Below are positions 1 to 12,266 of a stretch of 64,000 nucleotides of DNA, one piece after another; positions within the stretch are counted from its first letter, which is position 1; every line of letters begins with the position of its first letter. Under the pieces are notes generated by a model. That model was not told the DNA's origin and did no database searches. It worked only from the letters and a program-made list of their open reading frames with translations. The stretch is from Acanthochlamys bracteata. Its lineage: Eukaryota > Streptophyta > Magnoliopsida > Pandanales > Velloziaceae. A program made the position numbers and the translations under genes. Where the stretch lies: positions 3,906,001 through 3,970,000 of the forward strand of contig CM034133.1 in the NCBI GenBank assembly GCA_019914995.1, read 5' to 3'.

Positions 1-897
1 GATTATGCATATGCCCAATCAACCCAAAAGAATACCAACCGAGGAAGGACAATTAAAAAACCAAAGAAAAATTAACCATCCAAATTTGGTCTGTTCAGCC
101 ACTAAATAAACCGCGTCACCCAAAAAAAATTAACTAATGATTTGGTGAGTTTTACTTTCCAATTTTTTTTATTTTACATTATTTAATAAAATTTTTAAAA
201 TATTTATGAAACTTGTTAAAAAAATTTTAAAATTATAAAAATTCTATGCCCGTAAAATTTTCTTATTAATTATTTTTATTTTTTTAAATAAAAAATAAAT
301 TTTAATTTTTAAAAAAAATTAAAATATTTTTTTTGAGATACTTTTTTTAATAACCACTCCTAAACATTCTCTAAGCACATTTTAATTAAATATTTGAAGT
401 AAAATTGTTTAAGTAGTTCATATTTATTAATCAAATTTATGTAATATTTATAAATAAAAAATTAAAACTATATAGTTTTATTATATATAGATATATTGTA
501 TAATAAAAATTTAATTCATAAGTACGCTTTCCAGTCTGAGATCAGCACAATATACACCATATTCTAGGACAGTACTCTTCTTTTTCTAGAAATCTCCTAT
601 AGTTTATTGTGTTTGTTATATTTAAAGTTTTAAAAAATCAGTCAAACGTGGCGGAGCGTTTACTAAAATAAATTCATTTTTTTAGAAGTTAATAAAAATA
701 AAATTAAAAATTAAAAATATTTAATAAAAAATAAAATTTATAATTATTTTATATTATAAATAAAATTTTAAAATTAAATTTAAAAAAATCTTTAATTAAA
801 ATAATTTATTTTAATTTTATAATATATTTTGTGATGTAAGTGAGTTTCAAAACACATTAAGTTTGAAAAGGTACGGTAAACATATCCTAATTCCAAA
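1..897. other. AT-rich intergenic DNA, no gene
   Basis: Very AT-rich sequence with long A and T runs and no sustained coding potential on either strand. Around 640-890 there are weak relics resembling the MITEs seen elsewhere in the window, with short motifs such as GCGTTTAC and GGTAAAC facing one another, but no clean element can be bounded. It forms the distal upstream region of the invertase locus. Confidence 0.6.
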
Positions 898-1157
898 GGG
901 CGTGTTTACCAACACCCCTAAACTCTACTTCTTTTAAACTCAAGTTTCACATAAATATTTATAAAAATTAAAATAAATTTTTTTATCAATAAAATTTTTT
1001 TTAAAATTCAAATTTAAAACTTACTAAAAATATATAATTAATATAAAATTTTATTTTTTATTAAATATTTTTTATTTTTTATTTTATTTTTTAAATTTAT
1101 TTCCTAAAAACTCCATTTCTCCCAAAACTCCACTTCCACCCCTATGTAAACACGCCC
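898..1157. mobile_element. MITE, family A copy 1
   Basis: A 260-bp AT-rich non-coding element bounded by inverted termini GGGCGTGTTTACC (left) and GTAAACACGCCC (right). It is flanked by AAA on both sides (895-897 and 1158-1160), a possible 3-bp target duplication. A second copy with the same termini lies at 18246-18496. There is no transposase ORF, so it is non-autonomous. PIF/Harbinger elements make 3-bp duplications, usually TWA, so the superfamily is a guess. Its right end is about 70 bp upstream of the first ATG of the invertase reading frame, so it lies in the promoter or 5' UTR. Confidence 0.75.
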
Positions 1158-1226
1158 AAAGTGTCTCTTCTTGTTCTCCTTTTCTCCCTTCACGGAAGCG
1201 TTCGAGCTCTTTTTCTTCTTTCCGCC

Positions 1227-4200
1227 ATGCGCTTTCTCTCCTCCTCTGCTCGCCGCCTTCTTCTAAATTCCCTACAACACCCTCGCCATCCTCTCCCTCA
1301 AATCTTTCTAAACTGTCCTTCTCTCCAGAGCATATGCGTCATTTTCGATTCACTCCGTTCTTTCTCAACCTTACTCGATACTGTTGTTCCCAACGGAAAC
1401 ATCAAGCCTTTCGACAGAGTTTTTCTCCATGGAAATCTCATATCTAATCCCTCCGAGAACGAAAGTTTCAATCCAAAACCAATAAAAGATGAAATTTTAA
1501 CAAATGGAGGAATTGAATAGCAGGCGGTGCCGGCGGCCGTGGAGAGGGAGGAGATGGAAGCGGAGAAGGAGGCGTGGAGGTTCCTGAGGAGAGCTGTGGT
1601 GACGTATTGTGGGCAGCCGGTGGGGACTGTTGCTGCGGCAGACGCTGCTGCTGATCGGTTGAATTATGATCAGGTTTTTATTAGGGATTTTGTTCCGTCT
1701 GCACTCGCGTTTTTGCTAAAAGGAGACACCGAGATTGTTAGGAACTTCTTACTTCACGTCCTCCAGCTTCAGGTATAATGATAATTTAGGAATATTGTTG
1801 ATCTTGTGATTTCTTGGATGACTTGTTCTGCATTAGTTCTGCCATATGATTTTGTAATTGTTTATAACATGAAAGATTTGATTTTTCTTATTTAAAATTG
1901 CTTGTGGCCTTTTAGTCATGAGAGAGATTAATCTTACGAAAATTGGGATCTTGTTTGCATGACCTAGGGGCAACATGTGATAGCAGTATGTATTGCAGGG
2001 ACGAAAGAATACCACTAAGTTGGAGGATGTTGTGTAAAGCTTGGGTTTTGTGAAATTCTTCGTTAAGTGAGAGTAGTAGGAATTGGAAACTTTAGTAGTT
2101 TAGTTTGGCAGTCTCATCCAAATTGTCGTAAAGCTGCAGCCACTCTGTGTACTTAGGAGTAGTCCAATTTCTTCACTTTGAATGGTATTCGTCGACTATC
2201 AATTCTTTAATTGAAATGTCTACGTTTGTGTAGATGGAGTTGTCACCACTGCTTTGAAATGACGTCTTTCTACTAATTCATATGGTTATTAGTTACAATC
2301 GGAATGAAATTAGATGACCATAGTGTTGTTTATAATTAGTTATTTATGTGCGTGGTTGTTCTTTCCGTTTTACAAAGAAACAATGTAAGGAGTTATATTA
2401 TGATTAGTTGTTTTGTTTATGTACCTGGTTGCATATGTTAAGTGTTTGTTTCTTGTGAGATAAATAGATCTGGGAGAAGACAGTGGACTGCTACAACCCT
2501 GGTCAAGGGTTGATGCCAGCTAGTTTTAAAATTAGATCTGTTCCTCTAGATGGAAGTGAAGCTTTTGAGGAAGTCTTGGACCCGGATTTTGGTGAGTCGG
2601 CCATTGGCTGTGTTGCGCCAGTTGATTCTCGTTTTGTATTTCAAGATTTTGTAGGTGTATTTCTTTTTCTCTCTCAATGCTGTATCGGGTCTTCCACTTT
2701 CTTAAATCTTATAGTTCTTACGTCAATGAGTAGGATTGTGGTGGATAATCCTGCTGAGAGCCTACGGAAAGATAACCGGTGACTACACATTACAAGAGAG
2801 AGTAGACGTGCAAACTGGCATTACATTGATCTTGAATCTGAGCTTGTCAGATGGGTTTGTATATGTTCCCAACACTGCTAGTGACAGATGGTTCCTGCAT
2901 GATAGATCGGCGGATGGGCATTCATGGACATCCCCTTGAAATTCAAGTAAGTGCAATTTGTACTATGCTTCTCAAGGGTTTTTTTAAAAAAAAATTATTA
3001 TTTTATCTATTATTTTGTTTTGTGGATGAATTTGCATCTCCAATTTCAAATTAGTCATTTTATCACCAAATCCTGAACCCAATAAGGAGTATCTTTTCAC
3101 CCTTTATGGCTGCAAATAATATTTAGTGTAAATCATTTGGTGGTGGCTTTTGGGATTAGTATGATTATGTTGTGGCAATTACTTGCCTACTGTTGGATCT
3201 CATCCCTCAAGGTGAGTTTAGATAGTTGTGACTTATGAAGCAAAGGATACATAAATAAATCATGGAGACTCACAGGCAAAGTTCTTTGTCATAGGATATT
3301 TATAAGGCTAGTCTGGATTGCTGAAAAAGTATAGCTTTGAAGAAAAGGAGTTTTTTGGGAGATGAGCTTGCCATTTTTTTGGGATAAAAAAATTTGTACT
3401 TATAATGATTTTATGATGTCTAATTCACTCATGCCTTTCAAAATAAGAAAATATATATTAGAGCATTGCAGAAAAGAATTTTTAGCTTGAAAAGGAAGTT
3501 TGCGTTTGGAAATGCAACCCCAAACAAGCCCATAGTTATAAGTACGAAGAAAAGCAGCATTTTCGGATCATTTGAGTGCCCGAAACACTTCTATAAACTC
3601 AGTAGCTTTTGGTCTCCTAGAGAGGAGCTAGCTTCCTCTTCCAGCACGTATGGATCTATCTTATTGGGTTTCATGTTCATCAAAGAGAGCATTTGCATTT
3701 GTTTGGTAAAAATTGCTTCTAAATTTATTTTAACATGTCGTTTGAGTAAATTTTATCATTTTTCTGGCAGGTTCCATTGTTCAGGCGCTATTCTACTCAG
3801 CCTTGCAATGTGCCCGTGAAATGATTGCCTTCAATGAAGATACGAGCAATGTGGTGCGTGCTATTAACAACAGGCTCAGTGCTTTATCTTTTCACATAAG
3901 GCAGTACTATTGGATTGATTTGAAGAAGATCAATGAAATATATCGCTACAAGACTGAAGAGTACTCCCATGAGGCCATCAACAAGTTCAATATTTATCCT
4001 GATCAAATTCCTACTTGGTTGGTAGATTGGTTACCTGAAAAAGGAGGTTACCTCATTGGTAATTTGCAGCCAGCTCACATGGACTTTAGGCTCTTCTCAA
4101 TAGGCAATCTCTGGGCCATTGTGTCATCTCTGACGACTCGAAGACAGGCTGAGGGCATCCTCAATCTCTATGAAGAAAAATGGGATGATCTCATTGCTAA

Positions 4201-5273
4201 TATACCTCTCAAGTTATGTTTTCCTGCATTGGAATTTGAGGAATGGCGCACTATCACTGGTAGTGATCCTAAAATTACGTAAGATTTTTCTGATATTTTT
4301 TAGCGAAAGTTCTTACTTGTCGTTTTGTTGCGTAATGTTGATGAACTCTGTTAAATATTTAGATTCCACCCACTAGGCTTTGGCAATTAGATACATGTTC
4401 GTTCCTCCAATGCTGAAACAAGTGCATGTATATTCTACTTTAGTGGGTTGTCATTCGCACTTTTTCTTTGGATAACAACAACTTTGGGCTCTTTTCAAGC
4501 ATTTCTTTTAGATAATAATCTCAAGGGCCTGAATTTATATCTAAAGAATTACATGATCAATTAATCATGTCTATTCAGTTCGTGGGACCTTATTTGTAAA
4601 TCTGTCCGTAGCATATCATGCATGGATTTGAGATAGCATAATAACAATCTCAGAAACTTGCTGCAGGCTGGAGTCATTAATGGTACTTAGTATGGTAGTA
4701 CTTAGCTTTCTGACTCCACATTTCATGTTGCTGTGTTCATAATGATTGCTGATATCTTTTCACTTGCAAAACGGTAATGAATGTACTCTGTTTCACCCTT
4801 CACTATAAGCCTGACAGTACCTTTTCTTTTGTGCAGCCCTTGGTCATATCATAATGGTGGTTCATGGCCTACTTTGCTGTGGCAGGTGATTTGATTTTAT
4901 GCATCTCCATGTAGTCTATTTACTAGATATGCTTTGAACTTTAAGTCTTACATTTTTGCAGTTTACATTGGCATGTATAAAAATGAAAAGAGTAGAGTTA
5001 GCCCAAAAGGCAATTGAAGTGGCTGTCAAGAGGCTGTCCAATGACAGATGGCCTGAATACTATGATACTAGGACTGGGAGATCTATTGGGAAACAAGCAC
5101 GACTCTATCAATCCTGGACCTTAGCTGGTTTCTTGACATCCAAAATGTTTCTGGAAAATCCAAAGCTGGCCTGCATTTTGACTTGCGAGGAAGATCTTGA
5201 GCTTCTTGAGGTTTGTACTTGTGGGCTAAGCCGAAGCTCTCGTGTTAAGTGTTCTCGTGCTGCTAGATCTTAA
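1227..5273 (+). pseudogene. alkaline/neutral invertase, mitochondrial type, disrupted (likely pseudogene)
   Basis: Family role: hydrolysis of sucrose to glucose and fructose (GH100); the clade with N-terminal targeting sequences acts in mitochondria or plastids. Exons read by eye: 1227-1772, 2468-2630, 2734-2946, 3785-4278, 4837-4885 and 4962-5273, all with GT-AG borders. Conserved GH100 blocks are present in order: [105 protein letters not shown] and WPEYYDTR. The Ser/Arg-rich N-terminus resembles a transit peptide. Two lesions are visible. An in-frame TAG at 1518-1520 separates the transit-peptide region from the catalytic domain. A one-base insertion near 2860, in the codon before MFPTLLV, shifts the frame in exon 3. 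A later in-frame ATG at 1554 would bypass only the first. The AG of the TAG could be an unrecognised splice acceptor, but the frameshift remains. Assembly error is the main alternative. Confidence 0.8.
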
Positions 5274-8200
5274 AGATCTATGTGATTGTGTTATAGATTG
5301 GTGCTAATTATGTTGTATATGCAGAAAATAAGAGTAGAAAGGCCTAATTCATAGTTGCAAGTTGGGAATGCTAACCTAGATATGATGGTGTTTCGCTAGT
5401 TTAGCATTGTGGACTTACCGAAACTGTAGTGAAAATTTTATTCACTGCCCCTTGTCAGATCAGGAGGGTCTGGTGTGTGATCTAGCTGCCGGATAGTTTG
5501 TGCTTATAGTCATTGGTATGTTGGACAGTTCTTGAGTGGAATTTGGTGCTGCATTCTCCTAAGCATCTATGAGGAGAAGTCGAGCCATTGGAGCCGTCAA
5601 GCAGTACAGGAAACGGATGTCGCTGCTTGAGAGTTCTGTTCAAGTTGACTGATTTTGCCGATATACTAGTGGAACTATGGCGGGTCTATATTAAACAAGT
5701 TTATGAGTATTTTATTGTCTTTAATTAAGGACGTGATTCAAATGCAGATAATTGAGTTTTGTGAGACTGGATTTTATAAAAGTGGAGTTTGATGAAAGCA
5801 GGGTTCAGAGTGATATTTAAAACAAGTGAAATAAAGTTTGAAATTAAATTTTGATAGAAATGAAATTTGGTATGAAAGTGAAAATGGAGTTTGGAGTGAC
5901 AATTGAAACATGTGAAGTGGTTGAATTTAAAATCTGAGAAAAGGAAGTAATGTTGGGTGTATTTGAAACAAGCCCTAATAGGTCATGACTTGTTCTTTGC
6001 ACAAAGAATATCCAGCAGAACACAAACAATCTCTACTTTTGTGGCACATAAATTTTGGCATCTTCAAAATGCAAGTTGAAATCACATTTACTTAACAGTA
6101 GTTCTAAGGTTCTGCAATGCTTACTTCCTAGATGTTCCAAAGTAAGCAACAACGAGAAGGTTACATAAAGAAACCAGTTCACAGTCTAGCTTGATGATTG
6201 ACAGTACGTCAAAGAAGGTGCCTAGGAACATGATGAAATCAAAATGGTACAAGCTATCTTCTTGGAGGGCTTCAAGGCCAGCTGCAACATTCTGCTATAT
6301 TCAATTTCTGGTCTTCATTGTGTATATCGCTGTGACTGCTAGCCAGGTAGAAGTTTTCCATGAATATCAGATTGGTATTTACAACCTTCCTATGGTTGAG
6401 AGAATCACTGCGCTCCAGAAAGTCATTTGGTGCCTCAGAGTGATTAGCTTCCTTGCTCACTATAGCTCTCAAGAACAGTAGCAGAGAAGCCATCTGTGGC
6501 AATGGGTGCTATCCTGGTTTGATTCACCTTAAATACAGCCCAAGTTATCCAGAACATCAAAAAGTTAATAACATCTAATGAAGGTTGGTGAGCTATTATG
6601 CTTGTGCAAGAAATCATAAGGCTGTTCATGGAATTGCTATGTACTGCATACAACAATCAGTAATTTTATCTTTTATTATGTGAAATAATGTTTGGTACAT
6701 TATATTATTTCGCTTTGGTCAATGGTGGCTGATCCTCCACTGAATTTGGTCTAACATTCTGGATGCCTATTAAATTTAACAATCTCATATATCGTTACAT
6801 CTTATTTCCGCATGAATAGAGAAAACTTGCATCTCTGTTTTGGCTATCTTTTCTTGCCAAAGATGCGGATGTCCTGAGTAAAGCAAAAGCTATAAGTATG
6901 TGTTAACGATTTCTTTCAAGAATTAACTGTGTAGGTCCTAAGTTAAGCGTAATAATTTGCTTCATTTTTTGGTTAGTGTCCTGGAAAAGAGTTGTACCTG
7001 TAGGTGAACAGTCGATGTTAATTAATTTTATAAAGTATTTGGATGCAATTGAAAGACACTGTTTTACAAGGAAATCAATGTCCGAGTAGGCAAAATGAGT
7101 TCCATTTTCTTTATCTTATTTTAACAAGCTTTCCAGAAAATCAAGGAACGAGTATAAAAGAATTTACTGAGGTCATGGCACCTCTGCGGGTTAAACCAAT
7201 GCTCTCTATAAGTAGTTGGGATCTTCCTGCATGTCCTCAAATCCCATCTGCGAGTAAGCACTCATGAAACCTGTTGAAGTTGTTCCAGATCCATTTTAAC
7301 ATATCAAACTCCTAAGTTTCCCTAAGAAAATGTATAAAACCATGCATTATAAAATAAAAAAACACTTACATTATTTTATTAAAAAAAACCTTTCCATCCC
7401 TTTCTGGCACGTTAAGTCATCTGTGCCGTATGCGTCTACCCTTCCAAGATCTGAAGCTGGTGGAATTTGTGAATCTTATACCGACGGGTCATGTCTGTGG
7501 CTTCACATTTTCCTACTAGTTCTTTTCCTGTCGCTTGAGATCTTTGATGGAACCCTCGAAAACAATTATTCATGTTGTGTTTAGACAATCTTTGCAAAGA
7601 ATATTAAAATTGATTTTGATATATATAGGATTACCGGACAGTGAACGTCTTGTTTCAGTGATTAATGCTTCTTTTCATGGCTATCGCCATTATAATTCTT
7701 GGTAATAGCTCATTGATGTTATCCTGTTGGCTGATATACTGAAAATAAAACAAGGACTCTTAGAGTAGTTTAATTTTCTGGATTCTAACGTATTAAACAC
7801 AAGAGGGACCAAATACTTAATGCAACTATTCTCTCATTTGTGAAGAATATTACTCATAAAATTCATCATTTTCTAATTTCCATTTGATACTTGGTATTGT
7901 TTGTGTTTTCGCATTTTACCACTTTTCTGTGCAGTGACAGTTTACATAGTAGGGTATCTTCATTTTCTTTTATCATCAAGACGAGAAATTGTTATAGTTT
8001 TGTACTTTTTCTTATAGGCAAAAGTTGTGAGACGCAACTTCGTCAATCTTCTACAAGATATATGATTCTGTGAATGATGTTTATTGACATGATAGGCAGT
8101 GAGGCAACACTGAAAGCGACTATAACCTGATATTGCTAGAAAACTACCTAATCTAATCAGCTATATATACGGCCTGTTTGGTCTTTACTAGGTACTCTTC

Positions 8201-9062
8201 CGTCCTTGGTGTATGACTGCTTGTGGAGTCTTCGTCTTCATGTTTGTTAAACCTGGGCAATTCATGTTGTTAGCTATGCATATCTCAACCAATGGCTAAT
8301 CGAAAAGAATCTCCCTTTTTTCATGTGGTTCCTACAGCTATCACGTTCAATCAGGCACAGAGAACTGTTGCTTTTCATATCTGGAGCAGAATTAAACATG
8401 TTGATTTAATGATGGTTAGGGGCATATAGAGCATATATGTTTACTTGTACGTAAGAGTTTTCAAATTTAAAAAGCAAGTAGTGTTGGCTTGAGTCAAGTA
8501 TGTTTCATGTATTTGAATAACAAGTGAACAAAATAATATTGAAATAATGTTTTTTCATTAAGTAGGATGTGGGTTCGTGAGAGTAAATTTGTAAAAGTAA
8601 ACACAGAAAGTCAACTGGAAATGAGTTTTTAGCAGAAAAAATCAGTTTTTTGAATTGAATTTTGTGATAGTGGTTTTGACAATTTATCAGCAGAGTAGCG
8701 ATTCAAGTGTGTAATTGTTCACTGAAATACTACTCTATGTATAATGAATTTAGTTTTAGCTCGGTTATGCCCATTTTAAATTTCCTCTTGAATGTAATCT
8801 TAAAAAGATGCAATAAATCTTGTGCAATATAATGCCAGAGACCTGTTGCAACATGTAGATCGCAATTTAATTCGGCAACACCTTCAGATGATTCAGCTGT
8901 TCGTCATCAATACAAAACATGTATAGCAAATAACTATGCTGAATTCCATCTTTATTCTGCCTATATATATATATTATTAGATAGCTATAACATCTCTGTT
9001 ACTGTCATCATTATTTAGTAGGATATCATTCGAATGAATGTTTTTCTTTGGTGTAGAGCTGA
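5274..9062. other. intergenic region, no supported gene
   Basis: The first few hundred bases are probably invertase 3' UTR. Around 5700-5980 is an AT-rich stretch ending in a MITE-like terminus (GGGCTTGTTTCAAA on the minus strand). Short overlapping ORFs at 6191-6656 occur on both strands and match no family I recognise. A 30-codon minus-strand frame at 7211-7290 looks faintly protein-like but has no flanking exons. I see no RNA gene. The right end, just before 9063, would be the 3' UTR of the GA2ox gene. Confidence 0.5.
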
Positions 9063-11377
9063 TCACTCTGCAGCAGCAGTAGTCCCGGGTGGCTTTTCAC
9101 TGGAGTGGTGAAGGTCTCCATTACCAGCAACGGCGCCTGCACGGTAGTGCTCAAGGCGGTTTTCAACAAGTTTGAATGTGTACATCCTGTTCTTGTACTC
9201 ACCCCACGTGAAGGTATTGTATTTGCGAGGATTAAGGTCTGTGATCATCTCAGGAAAGGGAGTGATTTCTTCAGAAGGAGCAGGTCCTCCGAAGAAGATC
9301 AAAGAAAGCCTTGAGCTGCTAGAACCGGCTTCGGCCTTGTGCCTCACACTCACCAGCCTTCCATTTGTTAGAGCCTTCATGAGAAATCATGTTATTCGAT
9401 CTTTTAATGCATTAATTAAAGAGAAAGAGAGTAATTTTTGCAGTTATGCAAAGCAGTATCCAAGAGGTAGTGATAAGTATGGTATGGCTTTGTGGTCTGA
9501 TACAGTTATGTTTATCATTTGTCAGTCAGATTTCTAATGCAAAAATGTTAGTAAAACTAATTTAGAAGTCACTGCCGATGCTGAGATTGATCCTAGATTT
9601 ATGTATAGCAATCCCGTAATGCCATGTAGCTGCAAACCATTGGCTTAGGACAAAAGGGAATTTCCTTCTTAGAGTAGTGCGGTAGTCGTAATTTAACATG
9701 CAACACGCACGTTTTTATTTAGTTCATTTTTTCTTCTCTATCATGGACCAGATATGAAGTGGTCATTCAGCTTTTGCAAGGCTGACTGATTACTGTATGC
9801 AGTACGTAAATTAAGCTGGAAAGATATATTGTTACATGCACTTTCCAGCAGCACCATGGCCATGGTAAGATCTCTTTGAAATTAATGGAACCGATCATGC
9901 ATGATGTAGTTGAGTAGTTTTACCTGCAAAACATCACCAACATTGACACAGAAGGCTTCGGGTTTCATCTGCACGGGAACCCAATCACCGGAACTTGGCA
10001 GCTGAATGTGGAGTCCGTCGTCAGTGGATCTTAGTAAGGACAGTATCTGCGGGTCCGAATGTTCTCCGAAACCGATCTTCTTGGCAGCATTTTTCTTCTC
10101 GACTTCGTCGTCTTTCCAGCCATTGATCTGTTGGACTCCTGATGAAACATTTGCAGCAGCAGCAGTACTGCTGTTGTTGTCGTTGTTTAAGCGGGACGAA
10201 GGATAGTAGTTGAACCTGAACCAGCAGTCGCTGTCTTCGCCTTTGATCATCCTGCCGAGTGCCCCAGTGTCTCGTAACCCTAAACCTAATCCCATCAGGT
10301 CCAAGATCTCAGAGGCTAGCCCTTTCATCGCTTTCAAGTACTCGTTCACCGCGCAGCTGTAAGGAAAAACTACAACAACATTAGAACGCACACGATGAAA
10401 ACATATACGAAAGATTCGATACGAGCCATGTTTGTAGATTTCTTTTTCGTAGTAGTGTGGTGTGGGATCAATTAACCATATATGTCTATTGAGGTATGCT
10501 GTTAGCTTTGCTTTATATGGAAATGGCATGAATAGAATTTAAAGTCAAACAACAGGGATTCATGTGTACTACATATTTATATGTTTTGGTACTTATCAAA
10601 ACCGAGACAACAACAACACTGATTGACATACATATGTATATATCATGATCATCGATCGATCATCATCATTATGTTTTTGATATTAATGTTGGTTTGTCGA
10701 AAGCTCTCACCTAATATAAATTAAGGCAGTGAATTTCAAGCACTGAAAACTAAGCTAACCATATAACTGCACTCTGCATATAAGCTATATATATACGTAA
10801 ATGATCAATTTGTTTTACTATTTGTCTTAAAATATACACATCGTAAACATATATAGCTTATGTAAACAAGTAACTAACAAGGATGTAAACTTATATATAT
10901 GGCTGGTCTGAGTTGTGGTTTCGCAATTGAAGATTGTTATGATAAACTAATGGAAACTATATATGGAAAACATAAGCTGGTGAAGGGCGTGCCTGAATAG
11001 AAAAATGGTATTTACCTGAATGAAGAGTCTATGACATCAAGCTTCTGAGAGACAGGTTGAGGGTTAGCAGGGAGGAAAAGGTATTCAAGCTCCCCCGTAT
11101 CACCTTTGTAACCTATGTTTTTTTTCCCATAGCCGAACGGTGTAGGAGGGCCGAAGCTTAGCTCTGCCGGTGGTCCCACTTTTTGCTTCTCATCGACGGT
11201 CAATGAGAAGAACTCTTTCCCCTTTGCTTCAATGTTAGAGACAGCATCGGCTTGAACTCCATGGTTGATCACTTGGAAGAATCCAAGCTCCTCACAAGCC
11301 TTTATTATCAGTTTTGCAACCTCCTTTTTGTCGCCGGAGAGGTCTATGATAGGAATGCCGGCAGCTGAGTATACCAT
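9063..11377 (-). CDS. GA2ox: gibberellin 2-beta-dioxygenase (GA2ox), 3 exons, 368 aa
   Basis: A 2-oxoglutarate/Fe(II)-dependent dioxygenase that in this family inactivates bioactive gibberellins and precursors by 2-beta-hydroxylation in the cytosol. Exons: 11016-11377, 9924-10356 and 9063-9374, all complement with GT-AG borders; introns 659 and 549 bp. The N-terminal DIOX_N domain (residues about 7-110) has ACEELGFFQVINHG. The Fe(II) triad is H220 and D222 (in GFGEHSDPQ) and H277 (in SVRHKA). The 2-oxoglutarate-binding R287-x-S289 is present in SRLSLIFFGGP. Intron positions and the PFGYG and GD-G-EYL motifs fit the C19-GA2ox type. An Asn/Ser/Ala-rich, low-complexity loop of about 35 residues (about 176-210) precedes the HxD motif and is longer than I recall for the family. 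The frame is intact with an ATG at the expected place. Assignment to GA2ox is confident; the exact subclade is less so. Confidence 0.9.
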
Positions 11378-11467
11378 AGTTGATTGCTTGCTAGCTAGCT
11401 AGTTTGGTTCAATTCTTGTAGTAACAGAAATAGTTAAGAGCAGAGAAAGAAGGATAGCTATGAGACA

Positions 11468-11475
11468 TATATAGG
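11468..11475 (-). promoter_or_regulatory. putative TATA box of GA2ox
   Basis: On the minus strand CCTATATATG lies about 93 bp upstream of the GA2ox ATG, a normal distance for a plant TATA box with a short 5' UTR. There is no other support. Confidence 0.5.
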
Positions 11476-11579
11476 AGAAGAGTTTTCTGTAGGAAAAAGT
11501 GAGATTGGAAATCTAAGAAGGTAGCACTTGATAAGGAATTCATTTACATACGAAGAAATTGATGATTACACTAAACTTG

Positions 11580-12112
11580 ATTTCAAATTAGTGGGGAAGT
11601 CCAAATAGTAAGTTTCACTTACAAAATTAGATCATTTAATTCAAATTGAAGCTTGTGGTGAGCATAGATAAATAAAAATTAAAATACAACGAATTTTCAT
11701 TTATTGTAAATAATTATTAGTCTCTTGTGAGAAGACATTAATAAAAAATGCAAAGAGGAAAGAAGCTTTTAGATACATTATTTTATAAATATTTCAAAAA
11801 ACAAAAAACTATACGTACAGTTATTTCAAAACTTATAATTCATTCATATCTTTCAATTTTTAAACTTTTTAAAAAAAATCGTGCATAATTTTTTATAGTT
11901 AAAAAGGAGCCTTTTGGAATTGATAAGCAGTTCCAAATTTGCCCCGATTTCAAATTAGTATGAAACTCCAAGTAGTAAATTTCACTTAGAAAATTAGATC
12001 ATTTAATTCAAATTGAAGCTTGTGGTGAGCATAGATAAATAAAAAATCAAAATACAGGGAATTTTCGTTTCCTGTAAATAATTTTTAGTCTCTTGTGAGA
12101 AGACATTAATGA
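11580..12112. repeat. direct repeat, two ~165-bp copies upstream of GA2ox
   Basis: Copies at about 11580-11749 and 11943-12112 share long near-identical blocks, for example AATTCAAATTGAAGCTTG, GGTGAGCATAGATAAATA and GTCTCTTGTGAGAAGACA, with scattered substitutions. They lie 200-730 bp upstream of the GA2ox start codon. The pair looks like a local duplication rather than two transposon insertions; no termini are visible. Confidence 0.75.
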
Positions 12113-12266
12113 AAATGAAAAGAGAAAATGAAAACGAATATCATAGAGACGGAGGTCATTATATTTTTGACTTTTTCATCATATACATATGCCTTGTGAT
12201 CGATTAATTGGATCATATATTATCAATCACTATCTGCTGCTAAGTTTTGCTCCAAAATTACCTTAT

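Noticed and set aside
1519..1520. Reading the AG of the invertase TAG as a 3' splice site that removes the stop
   Set aside because: Possible in principle, but no convincing donor or AT-rich intron is visible upstream, and the exon 3 frameshift is independent of it.
6191..6656. Overlapping ORFs on both strands with a hydrophobic segment
   Set aside because: Both strands are open over part of the same DNA, no family resemblance, no splice or start context; chance ORFs in spacer.
7043..7290. Small ORF on plus strand and a minus-strand frame ending in a plausible peptide
   Set aside because: Only about 30 codons on the minus strand look protein-like, and two frames look equally good; no neighbouring exons.
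9105..9537. Plus-strand ORFs opposite the third exon of GA2ox
   Set aside because: They are antisense shadows of the GA2ox exon, whose own frame has catalytic motifs and correct splice sites.
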